Assembly: GCA_023229765.1 (NCBI GenBank)
Contig: JALNYO010000015.1
Location: 1 to 64,000 of the forward strand
Source: Syntrophales bacterium
GTDB lineage: Bacteria; Desulfobacterota; Syntrophia; Syntrophales; UBA5619
DNA length: 64,000 nt
Reading direction: 5' to 3'
A program made the position numbers and the translations under genes. Within the stretch, counting starts at the first letter, position 1. Every line of letters begins with the position of its first letter. Under the pieces are notes generated by a model. That model did not search any database. It was given only the letters and a program-made list of their open reading frames with translations, and was not told the origin of the DNA. Shown here in pieces: positions 16,341-25,497 of this stretch.

Positions 16341-17384
16341 ATGAATTATGTTGATTTAAGAAGCGATACGGTAACGCTGCCGACACCGGAAATGCGAAAG
16401 GCAATCTTTGATGCCGACCTGGGCGACGATGTTTTCACCGAGGATAGAACGGTGAACAAACTTCAGGAGCTGGCGGCCCAGCGCCTCGGGATGGAAGACG
16501 CCCTTTTGGTCGCCAGCGGCACAATGGGGAACCTGGTCTCCGTACTTGCCCACTGCGCCCGCGGCGAGGAGATCATCCTCGGCGACATCTCTCATATTTT
16601 TCTGAACGAGGCAGGCGGAATATCAGCGCTCGGCGGCGTTTTTCCCCATACCCTGCCCAATCAGCCCGACGGAACACTAAGGCTGGAGGATATCGAAAAC
16701 GCCATCCGCGCCGAGAACATCCATTTTCCCCATACCCGCCTGATCTGCCTGGAAAACACCCACAACCGCTGCTACGGCGCCGCCTTGACGCCGCAATACA
16801 CGGCCTTGGTTGTCGCGCTGGCCCGGCGCCGCGGCCTTCATGTTCACCTCGATGGCTCGCGCATCTTTAATGCGGCCTGCGCCCTCGGCATTGATGTCCG
16901 GGAACTGACGAAAGGGGTTGACTCGGTAAATGTCTGCCTTTCCAAGGGATTATCCGCACCGGTAGGCTCGCTTATCTGCGGCGGCAGGGATTTTATCGCA
17001 CGGGCGCGGCGGATCAGAAAAATGGTGGGCGGCGGGATGCGCCAGGCGGGGGTTATCGCCGCGGCAGGAATTGTCGCCCTGGAAACAATGGTCGCTCGCC
17101 TGGCCCAAGACCATGAAAATGCACGCATTCTTGCAGAGGGAATCGCGAACATTCCGGGACTGGCCGCGGAACCGGCGCGGGTACAGACCAACATTGTCTA
17201 TCTCGACCTTCTTGCTCCAGATTTCACTGATGATGAATTCATGCAACAACTGGCCACAAACGGCGTCAGGCTGCTGCACACCGGCCCGGCCCGCTTCCGG
17301 ATGGTCACCCACTACGGCATCGACCGGGATGCTATCGCGAGGGCATTGACTGCGCTTGGCAATGTAATGAGAAAAGCGAGCTGA
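16341..17384 (+). CDS. ltaE: Low-specificity L-threonine aldolase
   Basis: A 347-residue fold-type I PLP enzyme. It opens with MNYVDLRSDTVTLPTPEMR, typical of the family, and the PLP lysine lies in CLSKGLSAPVGS near 198-209. The active-site histidine region is CLENTHNRCYG. It cleaves L-threonine and L-allo-threonine to glycine and acetaldehyde. A ribosome-binding site (AAGAGGT) precedes the ATG. The acyltransferase gene starts 1 bp after its stop. Confidence 0.93.
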   Translation: MNYVDLRSDTVTLPTPEMRKAIFDADLGDDVFTEDRTVNKLQELAAQRLGMEDALLVASGTMGNLVSVLAHCARGEEIILGDISHIFLNEAGGISALGGVFPHTLPNQPDGTLRLEDIENAIRAENIHFPHTRLICLENTHNRCYGAALTPQYTALVVALARRRGLHVHLDGSRIFNAACALGIDVRELTKGVDSVNVCLSKGLSAPVGSLICGGRDFIARARRIRKMVGGGMRQAGVIAAAGIVALETMVARLAQDHENARILAEGIANIPGLAAEPARVQTNIVYLDLLAPDFTDDEFMQQLATNGVRLLHTGPARFRMVTHYGIDRDAIARALTALGNVMRKAS

Positions 17385-17385
17385 A

Positions 17386-18036
17386 ATGGCGAAGAAGATC
17401 GACATCATTTTGACTTCACAGCCTTTTATCGGTTTTTTATACCATTTTATCCGCCTCTATTCGAGCACGCTGCGGCTGAAGGTTGAAAACGAATCCCCGT
17501 GGCAGAAACATCTCGAACAGGGCGGGCGCGTTCTTTTGTGTGTCTGGCATCAACAGTTTTTCGGGGCCATCCGTCATTTTCAGAACTACCGCGCTTTAAA
17601 ACCGGGATTGATGATCTCCAAAAGCAAGGACGGGGAAATCATTGCCGGGGTGGCCCTCCGCAGCGGCTGGGCGCCGATCCGCGGCTCCTCCTCCCGGGGC
17701 GGACGGGAGGCGATGAAGGAAATTGTCAATAAGCTTAAAGAAACAGGCCTGGCCGCCCACATCGTTGACGGACCGCAGGGGCCGGCCGGAGTCGTCAAAA
17801 ACGGACTGATCGCCATCGCCCAATACGCCGACGCGGTGATCGTCCCCTTTTACGTCTTTGCCGACCGGGCCTGGCATTTCAACAGTTGGGACCGCTTTTT
17901 TCTCCCGAAACCCTTCTCCCGGGTGACGATCCGGTTCGATGAGATGATTCATCTGACGCCGGCGGAAAATGAAGCGGAATTCGAAGCGCAGCGGGAGTCT
18001 GTCGAAAAAAGGATGCTGCCGCATCTGCACCGATGA
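17386..18036 (+). CDS. DUF374 lysophospholipid/lipid A acyltransferase-like protein
   Basis: A 216-residue protein of the LPLAT superfamily, DUF374 branch. Family motifs are WHQQFFG (about 48-54, catalytic His-type position), ISKSKDGEIIAG, RGSSSRGGREA and HIVDGPQGPAGVVK (about 124-137). An N-terminal hydrophobic segment suggests membrane association. DUF374 proteins are linked to outer-membrane lipid acylation in Gram-negative bacteria, but the substrate here is not known. It is in the same transcription unit as ltaE. Confidence 0.85.
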   Translation: MAKKIDIILTSQPFIGFLYHFIRLYSSTLRLKVENESPWQKHLEQGGRVLLCVWHQQFFGAIRHFQNYRALKPGLMISKSKDGEIIAGVALRSGWAPIRGSSSRGGREAMKEIVNKLKETGLAAHIVDGPQGPAGVVKNGLIAIAQYADAVIVPFYVFADRAWHFNSWDRFFLPKPFSRVTIRFDEMIHLTPAENEAEFEAQRESVEKRMLPHLHR

Positions 18037-18075
18037 TCTCGAACCGCTTTCACAAGCGGGATCAATAATGTTTAT

Positions 18076-18591
18076 TCATGGCTGCCTGCATATTTTCAGT
18101 GCCAGAATCCTCCAGGCTTCCAGCTTGCGCTCGTACGAAATTGTCGCGTAGGCCGGGCTGGTCGAAGGTAGCAGATGGCAGGCCAACGCCCGGGATTTCA
18201 ACAGTGGTTTGACCCGCTTTAAAAAGGTCAGTTCGGCCTTCCTGCCGTTAAAGAAAACCGCAGTTATCTGAGGATGTTTTGCAAAAAATAATTCAAAATC
18301 ATTAATAATTTCTGAATCTTTGGCGATGCCTGCGTCAAGGCTGCTTTCCCGCGTGCAGGACGCAAGCACATCCCACAGGGCGATTCTGCTGAATTTCAGA
18401 ATGCTCAGCCGCTCTTGATAGGGAAGATCCGGAATGGCGCCGAAGAGTTCCCCCATGATCGGCCAGAAATGGTTGCGGGGGTGGGCGTAGTACTGGCCGG
18501 CGGCAAGGGACGCCCGGCCCGGCATGCTTCCCAGCACAAGCGCCTTGGCAGCGCCGTCGGCAACCGGCAAAAAAGAGTGAAGCATTATCAT
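18076..18591 (-). CDS. Mug/TDG-family DNA glycosylase (hypoxanthine-DNA glycosylase type)
   Basis: A 171-residue uracil-DNA-glycosylase-superfamily protein. ALVLGSMPGRASLAAGQ (about 17-33) is the active-site motif A, and YYAHPRNHFWPIMGELFG is characteristic of the deoxyinosine/hypoxanthine branch. HLLPSTSPAY near 140-149 is motif B. It removes deaminated or mismatched bases in DNA. It converges with the acyltransferase gene and stands alone. Confidence 0.85.
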   Translation of the reverse strand: MIMLHSFLPVADGAAKALVLGSMPGRASLAAGQYYAHPRNHFWPIMGELFGAIPDLPYQERLSILKFSRIALWDVLASCTRESSLDAGIAKDSEIINDFELFFAKHPQITAVFFNGRKAELTFLKRVKPLLKSRALACHLLPSTSPAYATISYERKLEAWRILALKICRQP

Positions 18592-18764
18592 CTCAGACCC
18601 AACCGTTATATCTCTTATAATATTGCGTCTTTAGACTGATACACCCATCAGTAATGAAAAACAAGCAATTTCGGCTAACTCACCCCGGATCTTTCAGTTT
18701 GTCATTAATTTGCAAAATAACCGTTGCCTTAAGGCCAGCTTTGTTGTACAAGGCCTTTGACCTT

Positions 18765-18796
18765 AAAACCACGGGGCTCGACCCTGTGGTTTTTTA
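18765..18796 (+). terminator. Hairpin with T-run, left copy
   Basis: AAAACCACGGGG, loop CTCGA, then CCCTGTGGTTTTTT form a textbook intrinsic terminator. It is identical to the hairpin ahead of the intact ABC-F gene at 29415. Confidence 0.75.
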
Positions 18797-18838
18797 TTTA
18801 TGGCAATTGAGCAGGAGAAACCAAAGAGGAATGAAAAC

Positions 18839-18942
18839 ATGATAAACGTATCCAATGTCACCCTTGCCTACGGCAAAAAGACGCTGTTCAAAGAGGTAAA
18901 TATCAAGTTCACGCCGGGCAACTGCTACGGCGTCATCGGCGC
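18839..18942 (+). pseudogene. Truncated 5' fragment of the ABC-F ATPase gene
   Basis: It encodes the first 34 or so residues of the ABC-F protein (MINVSNVTLAYGKK through GNCYGVIG), essentially identical to the intact gene starting at 29489. The frame breaks inside the first Walker A loop, where it fuses to the IS66 relic. It is a product of the island-forming rearrangement and not functional. Confidence 0.88.
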
Positions 18943-19075
18943 GCGGGAGTATTTTGACGACATGCTGCGGAGAATTATGAGCCATCCGGTCAGTCGTCTG
19001 CGGGAGTTGCTGCCTGATGTCTGGAAACCGCTTCCCAAGGATAAGCGCGGCCTGCTGCTTACGGAAAATGCCTGA
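18943..19075 (+). pseudogene. IS66-family transposase C-terminal remnant
   Basis: Read in frame with the ABC-F fragment, it gives YFDDMLRRIMSHPVSRLREL followed by LPDVWKP and a stop. This resembles the C-terminal end of IS66 TnpC transposases. It marks the left inner edge of the island; the IS66 first gene lies at the right edge in the same orientation. Confidence 0.6.
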
Positions 19076-19223
19076 GATGTGCGCCGGTAGCGTTCCTCGC
19101 CTCACTGCACCTTGCTTTTTAAAACCACCCCTATACAGACTGTCAAAGATCATGCCGTCACTGGAGTTGTCCATTGCTGGTGGCTGTCTTCTACCGCGAC
19201 TGCAAATACTTTACAAGACGGGT

Positions 19224-20690
19224 TCATCGGACGCTTACACCGGAAGCCATTTCCCAACGTACCGGGGCAACGTCTACTAAAGATTTTTCTCGGACATCTT
19301 GTTCCATATAATGATCAAGGACCTCTTTCACTGCACGCGTTAATTCAGCACGATTGACAGTACGGAAAAGATGATTGTGAACGATATATTTAAAAATATC
19401 TTGTTCCCAATCCGATAGTGAACATAATTGTGACCACCATTTTTCGGTGGAACCATTACCCTCATGTTTAAATCGGTAAATAATATAAGATTCGGGCATA
19501 AGCAGAATTTTATGGAACTCCTCATGATCTTTACCGAATGCCTTCAAGAAGTAATCCCGTTTGGTGCCTACAAGTCCACGCGTGCGTATTAAGACACATT
19601 GAATCGCCCTAAGGTACTTTGCATTCCAGTGCTCACCTATATTACCGGCTGTCTTTGACAGACGATCCTTGCTCTGCAAATTCACATATCGCATTGGGAA
19701 TGAAAATATCTGCAGCCTTAGCTCTTCGTTAAGATCAAGGTTAATCTTCAATCGGTCGTAGAACTCGTCGGGATGATCATGAAAATTGTACAGAATATAA
19801 TTCGACAGGTATTGAAGACCATACTTGGCTGCTAATCTTACCCTTTCTTCATACAAGTCACGCATGCTAATATCGTCAAACGCGATTCTGACAGGCCGAA
19901 TTGCGATCTCACTCAACAGCGCCATTTTCTCTTCTGTCAGCAAGCGAGAATCCAATCCCTGATTAAAGTCAATGTAACGGTTCACCGTGCTAGTGCGCCC
20001 TGATTTATTTCGATAGGAATAAGTTGCGCCCTTTCCAAATCCCAACGCCTTGATATCTTTTACAATTTCCCTAAATCGTTCCGATGCCAGAACATTGTTG
20101 TCTAATAAGATCAAATCACGTTTCTCTCCATACAGTTCTTCGATGAGTTGAATCTGCCGGCGGAGAGGTAAATAGCCATTGAATTCTGGTTCTATTCGAT
20201 GAACTGCACAAAATGCGCACCTATTTGGGCACCCTCGGGTTGCATACCCAATATAACAGTTTTGCAATGCATAAGTATAATTTGCCTCGTCAAGGATGCT
20301 ATAGTCCGGTGTTAGTGTATCAATTCTGATCTTATCACCTGGATCAAGAATTCCTGAATTATCCAGAAGCCCTGATATCACAGTGGCACCTGTTTCTAAC
20401 TCCAAATCATCGCAAAGGAGGGTTGCTAACACCCCTCCCACTATAACATCTGATCTTCGCGGGACACTGTTCTGATAATACTTTATCGTTTTGACAGTTT
20501 CCCGCCAATAATAGGTAAAAAGAGAACTCACATATACGCGATCCCAGCGTTCGACACGCTTTTCAGGAATGCATCCTTTCACAAAGACCACTCGGTCATT
20601 CAATCGCTTGTGATATGCCGCAATCTTCATTAACCCTAGCGGGGGGTACTTACTCTTATAGGATGGTTCAACCAATAAAATATTTCGCAT
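19224..20690 (-). CDS. Radical SAM protein with B12-binding-like N-terminal domain
   Basis: A 488-residue protein. Residues 1-110 (NILLVEPSYKSKYPPLGLMK, later VIVGGVLATLL) form a Rossmann-like region as in cobalamin-binding radical SAM enzymes, but no DxHxxG cobalamin motif was seen. The 4Fe-4S/SAM motif is CPNRCAFC (Cys154, 158, 161). The C-terminal 200 residues are unassigned. Radical SAM enzymes cleave S-adenosylmethionine to drive difficult chemistry such as methylation or thiolation. As the last gene of the island operon, it overlaps the preceding stop by one base. Inference: it may make or process a DNA or nucleotide modification for the system. It is not a viperin by motif. Confidence 0.82.
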   Translation of the reverse strand: MRNILLVEPSYKSKYPPLGLMKIAAYHKRLNDRVVFVKGCIPEKRVERWDRVYVSSLFTYYWRETVKTIKYYQNSVPRRSDVIVGGVLATLLCDDLELETGATVISGLLDNSGILDPGDKIRIDTLTPDYSILDEANYTYALQNCYIGYATRGCPNRCAFCAVHRIEPEFNGYLPLRRQIQLIEELYGEKRDLILLDNNVLASERFREIVKDIKALGFGKGATYSYRNKSGRTSTVNRYIDFNQGLDSRLLTEEKMALLSEIAIRPVRIAFDDISMRDLYEERVRLAAKYGLQYLSNYILYNFHDHPDEFYDRLKINLDLNEELRLQIFSFPMRYVNLQSKDRLSKTAGNIGEHWNAKYLRAIQCVLIRTRGLVGTKRDYFLKAFGKDHEEFHKILLMPESYIIYRFKHEGNGSTEKWWSQLCSLSDWEQDIFKYIVHNHLFRTVNRAELTRAVKEVLDHYMEQDVREKSLVDVAPVRWEMASGVSVR

Positions 20691-21154
20691 CAGTTATCCC
20701 AAGTCTCCGATTCAGACTGCTCAAAAATAAAGTGGACAAATTGTTTGGGAAGTTCCGTACAGCAAGTTGGGTCGAGTTGTGGGTCAGAACCATTGGAAAT
20801 TGGAAGCAGGTAATCCTTCAAGAATTCCTCAATCAGGATGTCAATACCGGCGTTGGCATAGCCTTCAATAACAGCGAGCAGATCCTTGTCTTCTGAAACT
20901 TTTGCATAGTCGAACTCGTTCTGTTCCAATATCATGGCATAATAGCAAGCCCATTCTGGTGGGGTAATCGTACTTGACCAGAAGCGGTCATCACGCTTTT
21001 TGATTTGTATTGACTTTTTTTTCTGGTAGCCCAGACACGCACAGACAAAGAACAATTCATGAAAATCCCCAACAGTACCACTGCTTTTCACGTTATTGTA
21101 AAGCTCTTTAAAATGAGCATCAGTGGCAACGCGAATTTTTCCATCCATCTTCAT
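20690..21154 (-). CDS. Protein resembling Dnd system-associated protein 4
   Basis: A 154-residue soluble protein. The pattern FHELFFVCACLGYQKKKS, then a basic IKKR, then YYAMILEQNEFD, then IEGYANAGIDILIEEFL follows the layout I recall for the phosphorothioation-associated family dnd_assoc_4 (an alanine/leucine ALGY motif followed later by EEYANGGLEIL). The match is from memory and needs a profile search. Its molecular role is unknown even in Dnd clusters. It sits between the DndD-like ATPase (1-nt overlap) and the radical SAM gene (1-nt overlap). Confidence 0.6.
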   Translation of the reverse strand: MKMDGKIRVATDAHFKELYNNVKSSGTVGDFHELFFVCACLGYQKKKSIQIKKRDDRFWSSTITPPEWACYYAMILEQNEFDYAKVSEDKDLLAVIEGYANAGIDILIEEFLKDYLLPISNGSDPQLDPTCCTELPKQFVHFIFEQSESETWDN

Positions 21155-23190
21155 TAGTATTCCTCCTCGTCACGAAGAATAGCCAGGGCAGAATTGATAT
21201 CCTGTTCTACAATCGCCGTATTGCCATCAAGTGTTGGGCGCAAAATATAGAATTTCCCCCATTTGCCGCTGGTTTTCAATAGTTGCGCCTCCTGGCGACG
21301 GAACTCGGTATCCGTTGCCAGGAGAATCCATTGGGATGCGAACGTAGGTACATAATTTATAAGGTTCTGGCGATGCTCAAATGATAACCTGCCAAATGGT
21401 GTATCCATAAACAATGGAATTTCGATTTGACCTCCTCTCGAAGCAGCCCGAGCCAGGGCGGCAATGAATGCAATCGACATGATTTGTCGTTGCCCCGCAG
21501 AGATGTTTGCGAGAAAGGGCTTCTTATACCGATCCAATACCTGCAATGAATAATCATTGTTGACGACTATAGTCCTTAGATTTTCCCTTCCTTCTTTATC
21601 TAACAGTTTTGCGAAGAGTTCCGTGGCCGACTGCCCTATTAACTGTTTTATCTCACGCGTAAACTGATCATAGACATCCTTAAGTGCGTCCTGCGTGTCA
21701 CGTGCTAACATAGACCGTCTTGATAATTCATCATTCCTTCCAACTTTCAGACGCTCCTCTTTGAGTAATGCTCGTAAACGTTCCTCCTCCTGCTTGAGCT
21801 GTTCCAACTGAGTCTGGGCATTACGAGCATTAGCCTCGAGCGTAATAATGCCATCCTGAAGTTTCTTGCGATGTTCGTCCAATTTTGTGGCGTCCTGCCG
21901 TTCTGACGTGCCGATCTGATTGCTCACGTTCTCAAGGCTACGATTGATATTAGCTATTGTACTTCGAATATTTCCGTATTGCTGTAAGCGCTTTTCGACC
22001 AGGTCCGCATCGTCACTGAAGTGATTACGCACTTCGCTCAGGTATCGCCAAAGATTGAGCGCCGCATCCTGGGTAGTAACGTCACTTGTGCGTTTTTGCC
22101 AATCAAGAATGTGTGAATGGGCTGCCGGATCTTTAAGAATATCTCTACCGCAGATGCATTCATCATCAGTGAGGATTCGTTCAATCAAATCACGGCGAAT
22201 TTCAGACGGAATTTCTCCTTTTTGTTTTTGACGTTCTATATGTTCGAAGACGGTAATGACGGTAGGAGCCAAAATAAGCGATGAAGCTTTACATACGAGA
22301 CTATGCATCTCTTTAAGTGTATTGTCCACCAGCTGCTCCTGTTCCTTTAATTCCTGTTCCAATATTTTACGCCGATCAAGCAGATGGCGTATCTCATTAA
22401 ATTTTTTAAGTTCATTGTCAGTCTTATCAATCTCTTGCCGCGCAAGGCGCATTTCATCCGCCAGACTATCGAGCCTCCCACGTAATTGAGTCTGCTCATC
22501 TTCATTATCGCTAAGGCGCTTGAGGAGCCGCGACAATTCTTCATGCGATGAATTGGATAATTCTCTTTCAAGAGCCTTAGAAACGCGCCCTACCGCCCTT
22601 ATCGCTGTCTCAAGTGCATCAACATTGAGCAGGTTCCGAATACCGGCACTGATTTCCCGGCGCTGTTCAATGCTAGCGCGGGTTAAACGTTCAATCTTCT
22701 CACCATCGAACAAGAAATAATCCTTGACACGCCGATCAAGGATGCTGTCAATAACGGCATCAATTTCAGTGGTCGGAACGGTCTGGGTGTTCCCATCACT
22801 CGTAATCACAAAAAGGCGTTTTTCATCTTCTTCTTCAATTATCCGGTTTCCATCCTGCATCCCCAATATGGCTCTACGCAAACGATAGGACTGCCCTAGG
22901 TGAGCGAATTCCAACTCAACAGATGTACGCACCGGCACTCCAGTATCCGCCTCAAGTGCTGATACATTTACGAGTTGTAATTCTTCCCGTGGGACATCTC
23001 CATCCTGGCTCAGGCGACGTTCGCCAAAAAGACAAAACATGATGGCTCTAAACAACCCTGTCTTGCCCCGACCGTTCTCGCCAAATACGACTGTCACATT
23101 GTGGTGAGGTAGTGATGGAAACCAAAATTCAATCTCTTGCCTTCCGCGAAATTGACGGAAGTTCTCCACTATCAACTTATGCAATATCAT
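21154..23190 (-). CDS. DndD-like SMC/Rad50-type ATPase with zinc-hook-like CxC motif
   Basis: A 678-residue ABC-class ATPase. Walker A is FGENGRGKT (36-44). DYFLFDGEKIERL (157-169) is the DndD-type FDGE motif. Long coiled coils occupy about 200-300 and 395-500, with CICG (345-348) at the apex like a half zinc hook. The signature NISAGQRQ (562-569) and Walker B PLFMDTPFG (592-600) close the ATPase head. DndD is the ATPase of DNA phosphorothioation systems and related proteins act in DNA surveillance. Here no DndC or DndE accompanies it. It overlaps the upstream small gene by 4 nt. Confidence 0.85.
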   Translation of the reverse strand: MILHKLIVENFRQFRGRQEIEFWFPSLPHHNVTVVFGENGRGKTGLFRAIMFCLFGERRLSQDGDVPREELQLVNVSALEADTGVPVRTSVELEFAHLGQSYRLRRAILGMQDGNRIIEEEDEKRLFVITSDGNTQTVPTTEIDAVIDSILDRRVKDYFLFDGEKIERLTRASIEQRREISAGIRNLLNVDALETAIRAVGRVSKALERELSNSSHEELSRLLKRLSDNEDEQTQLRGRLDSLADEMRLARQEIDKTDNELKKFNEIRHLLDRRKILEQELKEQEQLVDNTLKEMHSLVCKASSLILAPTVITVFEHIERQKQKGEIPSEIRRDLIERILTDDECICGRDILKDPAAHSHILDWQKRTSDVTTQDAALNLWRYLSEVRNHFSDDADLVEKRLQQYGNIRSTIANINRSLENVSNQIGTSERQDATKLDEHRKKLQDGIITLEANARNAQTQLEQLKQEEERLRALLKEERLKVGRNDELSRRSMLARDTQDALKDVYDQFTREIKQLIGQSATELFAKLLDKEGRENLRTIVVNNDYSLQVLDRYKKPFLANISAGQRQIMSIAFIAALARAASRGGQIEIPLFMDTPFGRLSFEHRQNLINYVPTFASQWILLATDTEFRRQEAQLLKTSGKWGKFYILRPTLDGNTAIVEQDINSALAILRDEEEY

Positions 23191-23387
23191 AAGTTATTAC
23201 CCTCCTGTTGTTTTGAGAGCTTCCGCACAATGGCCTGGAGTTGCTCAGCAACCGCTGTTTCTGGGTAGGATTCTGATAACCTAATTGCCTGTATTGCCAA
23301 TTCGCGCACATCAGCGGGATATGTGTTGAGCTTTTCAATTATCAACGCATTTACATCAGGTAACAGGGTTTTTTCTAAATCATTCAT
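23187..23387 (-). CDS. Small protein (66 aa) of the island operon
   Basis: The start chosen is ATG 23387, which overlaps the end of the helicase gene by 8 nt and gives MNDLEKTLLPDV. A start at 23441 would lie deep inside the helicase gene. The protein is helical and acidic (PADVRELAIQAIRLSESYPE), without a recognised family and unlike the DndE sequences I know. Its place between helicase and ATPase, with overlaps at both ends (8 and 4 nt), argues for co-production with them, perhaps as an adaptor. Confidence 0.6.
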   Translation of the reverse strand: MNDLEKTLLPDVNALIIEKLNTYPADVRELAIQAIRLSESYPETAVAEQLQAIVRKLSKQQEGNNL

Positions 23388-25497
23388 ACGCACTCCAATC
23401 CCATCGTTTAAGTGTATGATAAACATCCCAAGGTTTCTCATCGAGTAGATTCAACATTTCGAATCGGTCAAGAATATCCCGTATTACTGCCCGTGCGCTG
23501 AATTGGTTCATCGCAGAGGACGCAAACTCAACAAATCTTGGCATTTCACGTTGGAGTATCCCCACGTCAGAACTAAGCTTCAATTCTAAGCGGTCGGTCG
23601 GCGGTACAACTATAAAATCATAGATAACTGCCAAGGTCTTCCCCGGCGCCCGACGGAGAATTCTCCCGCGACGCTGGACAAACTCGCGTGGGTTTGTACT
23701 GCTGGCGAGAATGAATGCGGTCCTTGTAGAAGGCACATCTATTCCTTCATCAAGGCACTTTATAGCAACAAGCACTTGAATGTCGCCAGTATCAAACAGG
23801 GCCAGGAGTTTTTCTCGATCCGATAAATTTACATCATGAACAAACTCATGGCAACGTAACCCAAGGGCCGCAACGGCCTGCAATACTTTACGATGTTCCC
23901 CTGGTGCACAATAGACCAGAATGCCGGCTGGCTCTTCAGCGCGTTGTCGATAGTCCTCCTGCATACGGCTTAGCAAATGAAGCAATGCCGGTAGTTTTTG
24001 TTGCGCCGACGAAATAATCCGTGCACGCTGTAAAAGTAGTCTTTGCAGGCGATCACGTAATTCGGGATCATGTTCCGCCAAAGTGGAGATTGCAATAATT
24101 TTTTGTGTTAACTCATCGTACTGGTCGGACTCTGACTCCGTTAGATTAATCAATTGAGGATAATATTCGTAAGGCGTAAGGAATTTCCCAATTGCTTGAT
24201 CTATCGAAAATTCAAAACAGGTTGAACCGAAATAACTAAAAAGAGTATCGGTCCCTTCATCATCAAACCAGCGGCGTGGCGTAGCGGATAATCCGAGTCG
24301 CATATCTGCTTTTTCTGTCATCGCTTTGCGTAAATGCGCTGCGCCAAGGCCATGCGCTTCATCACCTATTAGCAAAGTATCACTCGCTGGAAGACGACGA
24401 ATCGCCGCAGCAAATCTGTCTGTCGCGGCGGTTTTGTGAACTGCAAGAACACAAAGGTTGCTTTTAACACCGATATTGAAATCCTGAATAGCCGATTTCA
24501 CGGCAATCTGCCATCTACCATGTTCGCCACTACAGAGAATAGGATCAAACCCGAACTGATGGCAGTTTCTTTCCCATTGCTGGAGAAGGTGCAGGTAGGG
24601 AACGAGTATAAGCAACGCCAGTCGACCATTTTCCTTATAGATAGAGCTTGCAGCCGCCAATGAGGCGATTGTTTTGCCTGTCCCGGTGGCCATTTCAAAG
24701 ACTCCACGACAACCCGCCTCGCGCCACTTTTGAATAGCAATTTTTTGGTAATCGTGAAGTTTCACAGGGCAATATGGAGAGGATGAGCCATCATATAACG
24801 AATTATGGCTGCTATACGGTGCTTCTGATGAAACCCGCAACTTTATGAATTTCTCTCGAACGGCCTCAGGAATACGACACACGCGGAATTGTTTATTTTT
24901 ATCATTCCATAAGGCTTCAAGCCGCTTTTGGTGCATCTCAACATATGGTGATTGCCCGGAGTCCCATGATTTAAAAACAGAAAATGCTTCCCCATTCAAG
25001 GATGCCTTAATGGAATCGTTCAGCGATCCATGAATGGCTACCCGGTCACCAGCGCTATCAACGAAAATACCGATCTTATCGTGATAATCTCCGGCGGACA
25101 TCCGGTCACGCGGCAGTGCAAAACGAAACTCAAGAGTCCCATCGGCAACCATCCAAGCAAGTGCATTACGTGTATCATTTTCCAGTGTCCTGGCAATATC
25201 TTCAACATTCCGTGTTAGGATTTCACGGAGTGCGGCATCAAACCGTGCAGCTTCGCCAAACTTGAGAGCCTCCCAGTCTGCCCCTTCAAGGATTGGAGAA
25301 ATAACAATCCTTGCAAAACCGCCGCCCTTCACAAACGTAGACATGCCCTGCCCGGCAATACGTAACCACCCAGAGGTAAAAAACCCTACGCCACGCAGGT
25401 AATCTTTCGCATGAGAGAGCAATGGTACTTGCAGGTCACGAATTAAGTCATAGTATTCGCTGTCATATACCGGTAACAATTCAAGTTCTTTAAGCAC
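23380..25497 (-). CDS. PLD-type nuclease fused to SF2 DEAH helicase
   Basis: A 705-residue protein starting with GTG. The N-terminal 200 residues are phospholipase-D-like: HDKIGIFVD (139-147) plus GSLND (157-161) make a single HKD half-site. The helicase part has Walker A MATGTGKT (269-276), DEAH (379-382), SAT (404-406) and motif VI QRRGRILRR (608-616). Similar PLD-helicase fusions occur in restriction modules, including Dnd-associated restriction. It probably translocates on and nicks or cuts target DNA. The start overlaps the end of the sigma-like gene by 8 nt. Confidence 0.87.
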   Translation of the reverse strand: MLKELELLPVYDSEYYDLIRDLQVPLLSHAKDYLRGVGFFTSGWLRIAGQGMSTFVKGGGFARIVISPILEGADWEALKFGEAARFDAALREILTRNVEDIARTLENDTRNALAWMVADGTLEFRFALPRDRMSAGDYHDKIGIFVDSAGDRVAIHGSLNDSIKASLNGEAFSVFKSWDSGQSPYVEMHQKRLEALWNDKNKQFRVCRIPEAVREKFIKLRVSSEAPYSSHNSLYDGSSSPYCPVKLHDYQKIAIQKWREAGCRGVFEMATGTGKTIASLAAASSIYKENGRLALLILVPYLHLLQQWERNCHQFGFDPILCSGEHGRWQIAVKSAIQDFNIGVKSNLCVLAVHKTAATDRFAAAIRRLPASDTLLIGDEAHGLGAAHLRKAMTEKADMRLGLSATPRRWFDDEGTDTLFSYFGSTCFEFSIDQAIGKFLTPYEYYPQLINLTESESDQYDELTQKIIAISTLAEHDPELRDRLQRLLLQRARIISSAQQKLPALLHLLSRMQEDYRQRAEEPAGILVYCAPGEHRKVLQAVAALGLRCHEFVHDVNLSDREKLLALFDTGDIQVLVAIKCLDEGIDVPSTRTAFILASSTNPREFVQRRGRILRRAPGKTLAVIYDFIVVPPTDRLELKLSSDVGILQREMPRFVEFASSAMNQFSARAVIRDILDRFEMLNLLDEKPWDVYHTLKRWDWSAYE

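Larger units (their letters stand above)
18711..18942 (+). repeat. Island-flanking direct repeat, left copy
   Basis: These 232 bp match 29361-29592 with about ten substitutions and no indels, at an offset of exactly 10,650 bp. The copy covers the terminator hairpin, leader and first codons of the ABC-F gene and is cut abruptly at 18942 by IS66-derived sequence. Confidence 0.92.

Noticed and set aside
19224..20690. Prokaryotic viperin
   Set aside because: The cysteine motif CPNRCAFC, the B12-type N-terminal domain and the length of 488 residues do not match viperins.
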